From Planctomycetaceae bacterium (GTDB lineage: Bacteria > Planctomycetota > Phycisphaerae > Phycisphaerales > SM1A02): 6,487 nt of DNA. Shown in pieces: positions 1-6,005 of the stretch. Below the pieces are notes generated by a model. It saw nothing but the letters and a program-made list of their open reading frames with translations. It had not been told where the DNA came from and did no database searches. Location: NCBI GenBank assembly GCA_027488415.1, contig JAIYBS010000096.1, positions 1-6,487 of the forward strand, given 5' to 3'. The translations under genes were made by a program, and so were the position numbers. How positions within the stretch are numbered: position 1 is the stretch's first letter; every line of letters begins with the position of its first letter.

Positions 1-622
1 AGAGTCCGACCTGGACGAGCTCGTCGAGGTCGGGCAGCTCGTTCATCGCGAAGATGCCGCGGTGCATGCGGGGCACTAGCCCGAAGTGGAGCGCCTCCTC
101 GGCGCCCATCGCGGTGCCAGCGGCGAGCTTCGCGGGGTCGATCTCGCCGATGAGGTCGGCGAACTTCGTGCCGGGGGCCAGTCGCTCGGCGTAGCGGGCG
201 TCGCGGTGCCACCACGCGACCGGCACCTGGTCGGCCGGCATCGAGGCGAGCAGCTCGCGCCCCGCGCGCGTGATGGGTCGCTCTGGGTCCTCGTGCACCG
301 GGCAGCCCGGGATGTCGAGGTACGGCAGCCACTCGTCGAGGAAGCGCGGCAGCATGCGCATGATGCGGCTCTTGCCCTGCCCCTTCTCGCCCAGGAACAG
401 GATGTCGTGCCCGGCAATGATCGCGGTCGCCAGCTCCGGGAGCACCGTGTCGTCGTAGCCCAGGATGCCGGGGAAGAGGCTCGACGCGCCCTTCTCGCCG
501 CGCGCGGCGGCCTGCGAGAGGGCGTGCTGGAAGTTCGCGCGCAGCTCCTCCTTCACGGAACGGCTACGCCAGCCGGAGGCGCGGAGCGCGGCGAGGGTGG
601 TGGTGGCGGGAGCGGGCGTCAT
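1..622 (-). CDS. ChlI/MoxR-like AAA+ ATPase (magnesium chelatase subunit I-like), 3' end missing
   Basis: The N-terminal 207 codons of a P-loop ATPase are visible, and the gene continues past the left edge. The motif GEKGQGKS at residues 78-85 is the Walker A loop. It is preceded by the family block LFPGILGYDDTVLPEL (residues 49-64). The segment RGIFAMNELPDL (188-199) sits at the Walker B position, with Asn-Glu in place of the usual Asp-Glu. This arrangement matches the ChlI-like family that includes mycobacterial Rv0958 and is distinct from true Mg-protoporphyrin chelatases. The cellular substrate of the family is unknown; members are thought to act as MoxR-type chaperones, often beside a von Willebrand A-domain protein. 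No chlorophyll genes are seen. The ATG at 622 is the first possible start after an in-frame TGA (about 682-684), so the start is well constrained, although no Shine-Dalgarno precedes it. The family assignment is firm; the function is open. Confidence 0.88.
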   Translation of the reverse strand, partial: MTPAPATTTLAALRASGWRSRSVKEELRANFQHALSQAAARGEKGASSLFPGILGYDDTVLPELATAIIAGHDILFLGEKGQGKSRIMRMLPRFLDEWLPYLDIPGCPVHEDPERPITRAGRELLASMPADQVPVAWWHRDARYAERLAPGTKFADLIGEIDPAKLAAGTAMGAEEALHFGLVPRMHRGIFAMNELPDLDELVQVGL

Positions 623-787
623 GGGATGGGGTTCGCCGCGGAACGCTGGCTGGATGCCAGAACGGCCGCCCGCCCAGACTCACGCCACGCGGAGCGGGGC
701 AAACTCCGTCCGCCTGAAGTTGATACGGGCCCTTCAAGGCGGCCCTCTCGCTGACTGACGGAGTGGGCCGTTGCTCCGGGTGAAATC

Positions 788-804
788 TGTCCCGATTCGG
801 GACA
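788..804. promoter_or_regulatory. Perfect 17-base palindrome, candidate operator
   Basis: The sequence TGTCCCGATTCGGGACA has 8-base arms (TGTCCCGA and TCGGGACA) around a single central T. It lies 166 bases upstream of the ATPase start codon. A further TGTCCCG half-site occurs at 872-878, and the core CCGATTCGG recurs on the opposite strand at 855-863. Length, symmetry and location fit a binding site for a dimeric regulator, but no regulator is identified and I cannot match it to a known box. Chance occurrence in GC-rich DNA is not excluded. Confidence 0.4.
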
Positions 805-845
805 CTTTTCGCCGCGAGCAACCGAAGTCACGCGGCCTTCTCCTG

Positions 846-872
846 AATCCCGAGCCGAATCGGCTGGGGATT
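846..872. repeat. 27-base near-perfect inverted repeat
   Basis: The left arm AATCCC-G-AGCCGA faces the right arm TCGGCT-G-GGGATT around a central A, with a single G/G mismatch in 13 paired positions. As RNA on the minus strand it would form a stable hairpin, but it is followed by CAGGAGAAGG rather than a T-tract, so it is not a typical intrinsic terminator. Its core CCGAATCGG is the reverse complement of the core of the palindrome at 788-804. The two centres are 63 bases apart. It could be a second operator or a leader-RNA hairpin. Confidence 0.4.
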
Positions 873-893
873 GTCCCGGACGCGACCGCGTTC

Positions 894-925
894 ACCTCGG
901 GGGCCGGGACCTCTACCCGAGGTCC
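894..925 (-). promoter_or_regulatory. Two mutually exclusive hairpins in the putative ATPase leader
   Basis: Segment 916-923 (CCCGAGGT) can pair with 894-901 (ACCTCGGG), giving an 8-base-pair stem with a 14-base loop. The same bases are also largely used by a tighter stem of GGACCTC (907-913) with GAGGTCC (919-925) around a 5-base loop. The two folds cannot coexist. Such alternatives are the layout of attenuators, but there is no T-tract and no recognised ligand-binding core, so a regulatory role is only a possibility. Confidence 0.2.
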
Positions 926-966
926 ACGTGAGCCCACACGATTTCGCGAAGCGCGTCACAGATAGA

Positions 967-983
967 CCGAACACCGGTTTCGG
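967..983 (-). terminator. Weak hairpin after mnmG, possible transcript end
   Basis: CCGAA (967-971) and TTCGG (979-983) can pair around a 7-base loop, starting about 35 bases after the mnmG stop codon. On the minus strand it is followed by TCTATCTGT, which is pyrimidine-rich but not a real T-tract. The stem is short. It is the nearest foldable element to the mnmG stop that I could find; Rho-dependent ending is equally likely. Confidence 0.15.
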
Positions 984-1018
984 CTTCGTTCAAGTTCCGA
1001 CGGCCCAGGCCCGGTCCG

Positions 1019-2980
1019 TTACGCGGGGTTCCGCGCCCGCTTCGCCGCGATCGCGATCAGGCTCACGTCCGCGGGGCTGATCCCCGCAAGCCGCCCGGCC
1101 TGGCCGAGCGTCGCCGGCCGGAACTTCCGCAGCGTCTCGCGTGCCTCGGCGCGGAGCCCGACGATCGAGTCCGGGTCGAGGGACGCCGGGATCGGCGATC
1201 GCTCGCCCTCGGCGTGCCGGCGGACCTCCGCGCGCTGGCGCGCGACGTAGCCCTCGTAGCGCAGATCCGTCACGACGCGGTCGACGAGCGCGTCCGGCGC
1301 CTGCGTGCCGGCCGCGCGCAGCGCCGCGGCGATCTCCGCGACCGGCACGTCGGGCCGGCGGGCGCGGTCGTGCAGCCGCTCGCCGGTCGCGGCGTCGGCG
1401 CGCGTCGCGCGGAGCCCGGCGCGGATCGCCTCCATCGCCGTCATGCGGTCGTCGTACGCGCGCACGCGGGCCTCGCACGCGAGGCCGAGCTCGCGCGCGA
1501 GCGGCGTCAGGCGCTCGTCGGCGTTGTCCGCGCGCAGGAGCAGGCGGTGCTCGGCGCGGCTCGTGAACATGCGATACGGCTCGCGCGGCGTGCGCGTCAC
1601 GAGGTCGTCCATCATCACGCCGACGTACGCCTGCTCGCGCCCGAGTCGCACCGGGTCGAGTCCGCGCGCGCGGCGCGCCGCGTTCAGGCCCGCGACGAGC
1701 CCCTGCGCGGCGGCCTCCTCGTAGCCGCTGGTGCCGTTGATCTGCCCCGCGAGGAAGAGCCCCGGCACGCGCTTCGTCTCGCACGTGGCGTCGATCTGGT
1801 GCGGCCACACCATGTCGTACTCCACCGCGTAGCCCCAGCGGACGATCTCGGCGCGCTCGCAGCCGCGCATGCCGCGCACGATGCCTTCCTGCACCTCGGC
1901 GGGGAGGCTGGTGCTGATCCCGTTGCAGTAGACCTCGTCGGTGAAGAGGCCCTCGGGCTCGAGGAACACGTGGTGGCTCTCGCGGTCGGCGAAGCGCACC
2001 ACCTTGTCCTCGAGGCTCGGGCAGTAGCGCGGGCCGCTCGAGGCCTCGATCTGCCCGCTGTACATCGGGGCCCGGTGCAGGTTCGCGCGGATCAGCCCAT
2101 GGATCTCGGCCGTGGTCTCGGTGAGGCGGCAGTCGACCTGCGCGAGCCCGGGGAACGCACCGCGCGCCAGGCTCGAGGCCGGCAGGTCGCTGAACGGCTG
2201 CGGCGGCTCGTCGCCGTGCTGCGGAGCGAGCGACTCCCAGTCGATCGTGCCGCGCCGCAGTCGCGGTGGCGTGCCGGTCTTCAGGCGCCCGAGCTCGAAG
2301 CCGAGGCCGCGCAGCATCGCGCTCACGCCGACGGCGCTGCCCTCGCCCACGCGGCCGCCGGGCGTGACCGCCTCGCCGGTGTGCATCAGCGCACGCATGA
2401 AGGTGCCGGTGGTCAGCACCACCGCCGCAGCACGCAGCTCGCACGATTCCTGCGGCGCGCCGTCCGCCGCGAGCACGGGCACCGCCGCCTGCGTTCCCGC
2501 GGCGTTGCGCGCCGCGGCGTCCGCGTCCGCGCGCACGCGTCGCCAGCCCGCCGGCAGCCGCACGCCCGCGCACGCGCCCTGCTCCACCAGCAGGTCGTCG
2601 ACCGTGCCCGCGAAGACCTCGATTCCGGGGCGCGACGCGACGAGCCGCTGCACCTCCGCCGCGTAGTGGTACTTGTCGCACTGCGCGCGCGGGCCGCGCA
2701 CCGCCGCGCCTTTCGAGGTGTTCAGCACCTTGAAGAGGATGCCCGCATGGTCGGTCGCACGCCCCATCACGCCGCCGAGCGCGTCGATCTCTCGCACCAT
2801 CTGGCCCTTCGCCAGCCCGCCGATCGCGGGGTTGCAGCTCATCGCGCCAACCTTCGACGGATCCATCGTCACGAGCGCCACGCGCCCGCCCGCGCCGAGC
2901 GCCGACGCGGCCGCCCACGCGGCCTCCACGCCCGCGTGCCCGCCGCCGATCACGATGACGTCGAAGCGCTCCACGCGCAC
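1019..2980 (-). CDS. mnmG: MnmG (GidA), FAD-dependent tRNA uridine-34 carboxymethylaminomethyl-modification enzyme
   Basis: With MnmE, this cytoplasmic flavoenzyme installs the (carboxymethyl)aminomethyl group at C5 of wobble uridine 34 in certain tRNAs, using methylene-tetrahydrofolate. The 653 residues start with the dinucleotide-binding loop GGGHAG (12-17). They contain both family signatures: GPRYCPSLEDKVVRF (316-330) and AGQINGTSGYEEAAAQGL (411-428). The conserved cysteines are present as C49 (MSCNPAIGG) and C320. The C-terminal helical MnmE/tRNA-binding region is intact (YEGYVARQ at 576-583; RPATLGQAGRLAGISP at 621-636). The protein is slightly longer than typical (about 630) because of an Ala/Arg-rich insertion at about 142-183. 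The start is GTG at 2980, with another in-frame GTG at 2974; neither has a clear Shine-Dalgarno, and homology fixes the start within a few residues. The 85-base gap to the upstream pilin-like gene shows no clear promoter, so co-transcription is possible. The stop is TAA. Confidence 0.97.
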   Translation of the reverse strand: MRVERFDVIVIGGGHAGVEAAWAAASALGAGGRVALVTMDPSKVGAMSCNPAIGGLAKGQMVREIDALGGVMGRATDHAGILFKVLNTSKGAAVRGPRAQCDKYHYAAEVQRLVASRPGIEVFAGTVDDLLVEQGACAGVRLPAGWRRVRADADAAARNAAGTQAAVPVLAADGAPQESCELRAAAVVLTTGTFMRALMHTGEAVTPGGRVGEGSAVGVSAMLRGLGFELGRLKTGTPPRLRRGTIDWESLAPQHGDEPPQPFSDLPASSLARGAFPGLAQVDCRLTETTAEIHGLIRANLHRAPMYSGQIEASSGPRYCPSLEDKVVRFADRESHHVFLEPEGLFTDEVYCNGISTSLPAEVQEGIVRGMRGCERAEIVRWGYAVEYDMVWPHQIDATCETKRVPGLFLAGQINGTSGYEEAAAQGLVAGLNAARRARGLDPVRLGREQAYVGVMMDDLVTRTPREPYRMFTSRAEHRLLLRADNADERLTPLARELGLACEARVRAYDDRMTAMEAIRAGLRATRADAATGERLHDRARRPDVPVAEIAAALRAAGTQAPDALVDRVVTDLRYEGYVARQRAEVRRHAEGERSPIPASLDPDSIVGLRAEARETLRKFRPATLGQAGRLAGISPADVSLIAIAAKRARNPA

Positions 2981-3065
2981 AGGATAGGAGCGGCGTAAGA
3001 GCTCGGTTACCTACCCGACGAGCTCCGTGACGTATCAGACGGGCTCAGTTTCGCATCGGTCAGGC

Positions 3066-3944
3066 TCAGTGCCGCGCCGGCCCGGTCGGGTCGAAGATGT
3101 ACTTCGAGGTGTTCCAGTCGCCGTTCGGCGTGGCCGGGTCGCGGCTTCCCTGCGCGTTCGTGGTCACCTCGCGGTTGAGCGCCCACGCCACGTGGCCGTC
3201 CACGAAGAGGATGTGCCCGCCGCCCTGGTGGCGCGCCGCGAAGCGCTTCCAGCTGCTCTGCGCGCGATTCAGGTTCCGCGTGTAGTGCGGGTCGTCCTGC
3301 GGCAGCTCGTCGGGCCGCGCGCGCAGCTCGAGCATCAGCACAGTCCGGTCCGCGTGCGGGATGTTCGCCCAGCCGACCAGTCGGTCGTTCGTGAACTCCG
3401 GGAAGTTGCCGTCCGTGAGCCACGTGTTGTTCAGCCGGATGTTCATCGCGTAGCTGAACCAGAACTGGCGCAGGTACCCGCCCTTGCCGGCCTCGCCGAA
3501 CTCCCACGGCCGGTCGCGGTCGGACTGCGCGGCGGGGTCGTTCCACACCGTGTCGCGGTTGTCCCACACGCTGATGTTGCGCTGCTCGCGGAACGCCTCC
3601 TCGACCATCTCGGAGTACGGCTGCAGGCCGAGGATCGGGCCGACCGCGTTCGGCCAGAAGTTCGAGTTCTGCAGGCTGAACGCGACGTTCGCGTTGCTCG
3701 CGGGCGACAGGCCGTCGGGCATGCCCTTCGCGCCCTCCCACGGGATGCGCTCGTTGTTCGCGTTGCCCCACGCCTGCATGCCGGCGCCCCACTGGCGCAG
3801 GTTCGACATGCTGCGGGTGGCGCGGGCGTTCGCCATCACCGTCCCGAGCGACGGGACGAGCACCCCGAGCAGGATGCCGATCACCGCGACGGTGACGAGG
3901 AGCTCGACGAGGGTGAAGGCCGATCGTGAGACGGGTCGTCGCAT
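3066..3944 (-). CDS. Prepilin-like protein with N-terminal cleavage/methylation segment and H-X9-DG motif
   Basis: This 292-residue protein has a short basic leader (MRRPVSRSA), then FTLVELLVTVAVIGILLGVL (10-29). That is the type IV pilin/pseudopilin hydrophobic helix with Glu at mature position 5, so cleavage by a prepilin peptidase is expected between A9 and F10. The -1 residue is Ala instead of the usual Gly. The remainder is a soluble, Trp- and Asn-rich domain that I do not recognise beyond its end, where H239 and D249-G250 (HQGGGHILFVDG) form an exact H-X9-DG motif. This motif is characteristic of a large class of planctomycete pseudopilin-like proteins of unknown function, thought to be exported or anchored at the cell envelope. 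No secretion ATPase, assembly gene or peptidase is nearby. The ATG at 3944 is chosen because it places the leader correctly; there is no strong Shine-Dalgarno. It is divergent from pepA. Confidence 0.9.
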   Translation of the reverse strand: MRRPVSRSAFTLVELLVTVAVIGILLGVLVPSLGTVMANARATRSMSNLRQWGAGMQAWGNANNERIPWEGAKGMPDGLSPASNANVAFSLQNSNFWPNAVGPILGLQPYSEMVEEAFREQRNISVWDNRDTVWNDPAAQSDRDRPWEFGEAGKGGYLRQFWFSYAMNIRLNNTWLTDGNFPEFTNDRLVGWANIPHADRTVLMLELRARPDELPQDDPHYTRNLNRAQSSWKRFAARHQGGGHILFVDGHVAWALNREVTTNAQGSRDPATPNGDWNTSKYIFDPTGPARH

Positions 3945-3999
3945 GGTCTGGTTCCGAGGTCGAAAAGCGTAGCGGTACGCCCGTAGACTGCGCGTCCCC
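3945..3999. promoter_or_regulatory. Divergent promoter region of the pilin-like gene and pepA, with inverted repeat
   Basis: Only 55 bases separate the two divergent start codons, so promoters for both must lie here or inside the coding ends. For pepA, a weak sigma-70-like pair can be drawn: TCGAAA (3960-3965), 18-base spacer, TAGACT (3984-3989), each matching four of six consensus positions. This would start transcription only a few bases before the ATG. Between them lies a perfect inverted repeat, GCGTA-GCGG-TACGC (3967-3980), where a repressor could block both directions. No Shine-Dalgarno is seen for either gene. All of this is inferred from the bases alone. Confidence 0.3.
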
Positions 4000-5469
4000 A
4001 TGTTCAGCAAGATTTCGCTCAATTCGGCCCGCTCGCACGTCACCGTCGTCGGGGTCACCTCCGACGGCAGGACCGTCCCCGCCGCGCACGCGAAGGTCCA
4101 GGCCGTCGCCGACGCGCTCGAGACCCCGGGCTTCGCGGGCGACAACGGCGAGGTGCTTGCCGCCGGCCCGAAGCACGTGCTGCTCGGCCTCGGCGCCCCC
4201 GACGCGATCACCCCGGCGACCGTCCGCACCGCGGCGGCCAAGCTCGTGAAGGCGCTCGACCGCCGCAAGGACAAGGCGGTCTCCGTCGACCTCTCCGCCG
4301 GCTTCCCGAAGAAGCGCGCCGAGGTCGAGGCGCTCGGCCGCGCGTTCGCCGAGGGGCTCGCGCTCGCCAACTGGCGCGTCGACAAGTTCGACGGCGCCGC
4401 CACGCGCAGGTCCGAGCGCGGCGACGCCCTCGCCGTCGACAGCGCGGACGCCGACTTCCGCGACGGCCTCCGCAAGGGCCTGCTGCTCGGCGGCGCCGTC
4501 AACTACGCGCGCGAGATCGGCGCGACGCCGCCCAACGTCTGCAACCCCGCGTGGGTCGCGGAGCAGGCGCGCCGCCTCGCGAAGGCCACCGGCCTCAAGT
4601 GCACGGTGATCGACCACGAGAAGGCGAAGAAGATGGGCATGGGCGGCCTCACGACCGTCGGCCACGGCAGCGACTCGAAGAGCTGCCTCATCCACCTCGC
4701 GTACGTCCCCAAGCGTCGCTCGAAGGCGGCGAAGGGCAAGCGCCTCGTCCTCGTCGGCAAGACCCTCACCTACGACACCGGCGGCTACAGCCTCAAGGTG
4801 AACAACGGCATGAAGGGCATGAAGTACGACAAGCTGGGCGGCTGCGCGGTGATCGGCGCGATGAAGGCGATCGCCGAGCTCGAGCTGCCCATCGAGGTGC
4901 ACGCGCTGCTCGCGGCCGCCGAGAACATGGTCTCCGGCGACAGCATGCGGCCCGACGACATCATCCGCATGTACAACGGCGTCACCGTCGAGATCACGAA
5001 CACCGACGCGGAGGGCCGCCTGGTGCTGGCCGACGCCCTCACCTACGCCGAGGAGGAGCTCGAGGCGACCGCGATCGTCGACGTCGCGACGCTCACCGGC
5101 GGCGTCGTCGTGGCGCTCGGCCACTTCTGCGCCGGCTGGTTCTGCAACGACGAGTCGCTCTCCCGCGCGATCGAGTCCGCGAGCGCCGAGAGCGGCGAGA
5201 AGCTCTGGAAGCTGCCGCTCTGGAAGGAGCACCGCGACTTCATGCGCGGCCAGCACGCCGACCTGATCAACTCGAATCCCGCGCGCAGCGCGCACCCGAT
5301 CCAGGGCGCCGCGTTCCTCAGCTACTTCGTCGACGAGAAGACGCCGTGGGCGCACATCGACATCGCGGGCGTGGGCAACGTCGACAGCTCGAACGACCTC
5401 TTCGTCGCCGGGCCGACCGGCTGGGGCGTGCGCCTGCTGGTCGACTGGGTCGAGGGCGAGGGGCGCTGA
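4000..5469 (+). CDS. pepA: Leucyl aminopeptidase, M17 family (PepA)
   Basis: This cytosolic two-metal aminopeptidase removes N-terminal residues from peptides, a late step in intracellular protein turnover. The 489-residue length is normal. All expected catalytic-domain residues are present in order: metal ligands K254, D259, D277, D336 and E338, plus catalytic K266 and R340, the last three within the signature NTDAEGRL (334-341). These positions are each four higher than in the bovine enzyme. The N-terminal third (about 1-160) is the divergent regulatory/hexamer domain. The metal-site loop reads GKTLTYDTGGYSLK rather than the common GKGITFDSGGISIK, so this is a sequence variant of the family, probably still active. 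There is no signal peptide. The ATG at 4000 is well placed although there is no Shine-Dalgarno, and the predicted leader is very short. Its 3' end faces rpiB, 16 bases away. Confidence 0.96.
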   Translation: MFSKISLNSARSHVTVVGVTSDGRTVPAAHAKVQAVADALETPGFAGDNGEVLAAGPKHVLLGLGAPDAITPATVRTAAAKLVKALDRRKDKAVSVDLSAGFPKKRAEVEALGRAFAEGLALANWRVDKFDGAATRRSERGDALAVDSADADFRDGLRKGLLLGGAVNYAREIGATPPNVCNPAWVAEQARRLAKATGLKCTVIDHEKAKKMGMGGLTTVGHGSDSKSCLIHLAYVPKRRSKAAKGKRLVLVGKTLTYDTGGYSLKVNNGMKGMKYDKLGGCAVIGAMKAIAELELPIEVHALLAAAENMVSGDSMRPDDIIRMYNGVTVEITNTDAEGRLVLADALTYAEEELEATAIVDVATLTGGVVVALGHFCAGWFCNDESLSRAIESASAESGEKLWKLPLWKEHRDFMRGQHADLINSNPARSAHPIQGAAFLSYFVDEKTPWAHIDIAGVGNVDSSNDLFVAGPTGWGVRLLVDWVEGEGR

Positions 5470-5474
5470 ACGGC

Positions 5475-5505
5475 GCCGCGCGCGCTCACTGCCCCGGCGC
5501 GCGGC
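5475..5505. terminator. GC-rich hairpin between convergent pepA and rpiB ends
   Basis: The bases 5475-5483 (GCCGCGCGC) pair perfectly with 5497-5505 (GCGCGCGGC) around a 13-base loop. The stem lies immediately after the pepA stop and covers the last codons of rpiB, so it could act on both transcripts. There is no T-tract on either side, so it is not a canonical intrinsic terminator. It may instead protect 3' ends or reduce read-through. Confidence 0.3.
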
Positions 5506-5941
5506 CTTCCTCGATCTGGCGGATCTTGTTGATCCGGCGCTCGTGGCGACCGCCCTCGAAGTTCGTCTTCATGAACGTGTCGACGATCCGCTTCGCGAGC
5601 GTCGTGCCCGTGAGGTCGGCGCTCAGGCAGAGCACGTTCGCGTTGTTGTGCGTGCGGCTGAGCTGCGCGCTGAGCTCGTCCTGCGCGAGCGCGGCGAGCA
5701 CGCCCTTGACCTTGTTCGCGGCGATGCACATGCCGATGCCGGTGCCGCACATGAGGATGCCGCGGTCGGCCTGGCCGTCGGCGACCGCGCGGGCCACCTG
5801 GTAGGCGACGTCGGGGTAGTCGCACATCGCGCCCCCGCAGTCGGACACGACCTCGACGTCATGGCCGTCGGCCTTCAGGTGCTGGACCAGGGCCGAGACG
5901 GTCTGGAATCCACGGTGGTCGGATCCGACGGCGACGCGCAT
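5486..5941 (-). CDS. rpiB: Ribose 5-phosphate isomerase B (RpiB/LacAB family)
   Basis: The enzyme interconverts ribose 5-phosphate and ribulose 5-phosphate in the non-oxidative pentose phosphate pathway. The 151 residues match RpiB from end to end. SDHRGF (7-12) forms the substrate phosphate/ring-opening region, and DYPDVA lies at 41-46. GILMCGTGIGMCIAANK (61-77) carries the catalytic Cys65 and anion-hole loop. THNNANVLCL (97-106) carries His98, and the Arg-rich GGRHERR is at 130-136. Presence of the Cys makes it the E. coli-like rather than the mycobacterial (Cys-lacking) type. The ATG at 5941 gives the family N-terminus MRVAVGSDH; an in-frame ATG at 5974 would add 11 residues (MALVSCTFGVV) with no family support, although a purine-rich GAGGGG stretch lies upstream of it. 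It follows the phosphatase gene by 67 bases on the same strand, as ywlF follows ywlE in B. subtilis. Sugar specificity (ribose or allose) cannot be decided here. Confidence 0.96.
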   Translation of the reverse strand: MRVAVGSDHRGFQTVSALVQHLKADGHDVEVVSDCGGAMCDYPDVAYQVARAVADGQADRGILMCGTGIGMCIAANKVKGVLAALAQDELSAQLSRTHNNANVLCLSADLTGTTLAKRIVDTFMKTNFEGGRHERRINKIRQIEEGRAPGQ

Positions 5942-5988
5942 GACGACGCCGAAGGTACACGAAACCAGCGCCATACCGCGCGCATCCC

Positions 5989-6003
5989 CCGCCCCTCGGG
6001 CGG
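5989..6003 (-). repeat. GC hairpin between phosphatase and rpiB
   Basis: CCGCCC (5989-5994) pairs with GGGCGG (5998-6003) around a 3-base loop. It is the second of two hairpins in the 67-base gap between the co-directional genes. On the minus strand it is followed by GGGGATGCGC, not by T residues, so termination is doubtful. It could help separate expression of the two genes or stabilise an upstream mRNA end. Confidence 0.3.
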
Positions 6004-6005
6004 CA

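Larger units (their letters stand above)
623..1018. other. Non-coding stretch between mnmG and the ATPase gene, rich in palindromes
   Basis: This 396-base interval lies downstream of mnmG and upstream of the ATPase gene, both of which read leftward. It should therefore hold the mnmG transcript end and the ATPase promoter. The short frames crossing it have mixed third-position composition, unlike the strongly GC-biased third positions of the flanking genes, so I read it as non-coding. It contains a perfect 17-base palindrome (788-804), a 27-base near-perfect inverted repeat (846-872), two overlapping hairpins (894-925) and a weaker one (967-983). I could not place a convincing -35/-10 pair for the ATPase gene, and no tRNA-like fold was noticed. 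Confidence 0.7.

Noticed and set aside
1..622. Interpretation of the leftmost gene as a bacteriochlorophyll magnesium chelatase
   Set aside because: The sequence blocks fit the Rv0958-like branch and no pigment gene is in the window.
734..965. Short frames in the 623-1018 gap (734-937 minus, 771-965 plus, 871-1080 plus)
   Set aside because: No family resemblance, mixed codon composition, and no convincing start signals; treated as non-coding.
990..2998. Long open frames overlapping mnmG on both strands (990-2918 minus, 1214-2998 plus)
   Set aside because: They are Arg/Ala/Pro-rich shadow frames caused by high GC; mnmG matches its family over the full length in the chosen frame.
3945..4502. 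Upstream extension of the pilin-like gene to an ATG at 4502
   Set aside because: The extra 186 residues would lie antisense to pepA and would bury the prepilin leader, which must be N-terminal.
3007..5355. A 782-codon minus-strand frame running across pepA and the pilin-like gene
   Set aside because: It has low-complexity, shadow-type composition, no recognisable domain, and lies antisense to a clear M17 peptidase.
5942..5974. Longer RpiB start at ATG 5974
   Set aside because: It adds 11 residues outside the family N-terminus, although the purine-rich GAGGGG stretch upstream leaves some doubt.
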